Origin: a bacterium
GTDB taxonomy: Bacteria > Patescibacteriota > Gracilibacteria > UBA4473
Direction: 5' to 3'
Assembly: GCA_009995455.1 (NCBI GenBank)
Contig: JAACPJ010000001.1
Location: 276,991-340,990, forward strand
DNA: 64,000 nucleotides
In this document: positions 63,999-64,000 of the stretch, one piece after another
How positions within the stretch are numbered: position 1 is the stretch's first letter
How the letters are laid out: every line of letters begins with the position of its first letter
The notes under the pieces: model-generated
The model's input: only the letters and a program-made list of their open reading frames with translations
Databases searched by the model: none
What the model was told of the DNA's origin: nothing
Translations under genes and position numbers: made by a program

Positions 63999-64000
63999 CT

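Overview
The window is a bacterial chromosome segment of roughly 40 percent GC. It most likely comes from the Candidate Phyla Radiation (Patescibacteria), and perhaps from the Peregrinibacteria/Gracilibacteria side of it. That placement is inference. It rests on a spc ribosomal cluster without L30, a 16S rRNA gene with no 23S or 5S beside it, 16S bases that depart from usual universal-primer sites, few Shine-Dalgarno motifs, and very large exported proteins. UGA is read as stop, but only two genes use it (rpsQ and the gene ending at 46636). No in-frame UGA interrupts any gene, so the code is standard.

Layout. 1-6.6 kb: 3' end of recJ, a PKD-domain exported protein, folB, tRNA-Thr, a GNAT acetyltransferase, a FemAB-type ligase and a FecR-domain membrane protein. 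6.7-20.7 kb: four co-directional exported-protein genes, namely a 2668-residue multidomain giant, two paralogous proteins with phage-tail-fibre-like repeats, and a 730-residue secreted protein. 20.8-24.5 kb: gyrA and aroB. 24.6-32.5 kb: a coiled-coil orphan, a stand-alone ACT protein, a dapA-family gene, a homoserine dehydrogenase gene broken by a 65-bp duplication, an aspartokinase and rnhB. 32.6-35.1 kb: purT and a DUF4105 protein. 35.1-37.5 kb: a solitary 16S rRNA gene with promoter, boxA-like site, processing stem and terminators. 37.5-40 kb: a candidate two-gene HEPN module, a SOUL protein and a trypsin-like protease.

40-57.3 kb holds the ribosomal protein genes in two facing blocks. rplP to rplO runs rightward (40.2-45.2 kb). 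tuf and then rpsJ to rpsC run leftward (57.3-50.9 kb). Inverting about 10.7 kb between them would restore the canonical S10-spc order. The interval carries a secreted metallopeptidase, a nucleotidyltransferase, an FdtA-like cupin, an acidic lipoprotein, a Xer recombinase, class I fructose-bisphosphatase and an EVE-domain protein. 57.5-64 kb: a possibly broken small gene, a long-form guaA, two small unknown genes, ribD and a penicillin-binding protein that runs off the edge.

The genes imply more biosynthesis than is usual for this kind of bacterium: shikimate (aroB), the aspartate family (aspartokinase, homoserine dehydrogenase, dapA-like), purines (purT, guaA), riboflavin (ribD) and a folate-type aldolase (folB). 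They also imply heavy investment in cell-surface proteins. Several good -35/-10 pairs lie only 8-25 bases from start codons, so short-leader or leaderless transcripts look common. The most unusual items are the giant protein's internal export signal and nested domains, the split ribosomal operon, the interrupted homoserine dehydrogenase and the 16S flanking structures.
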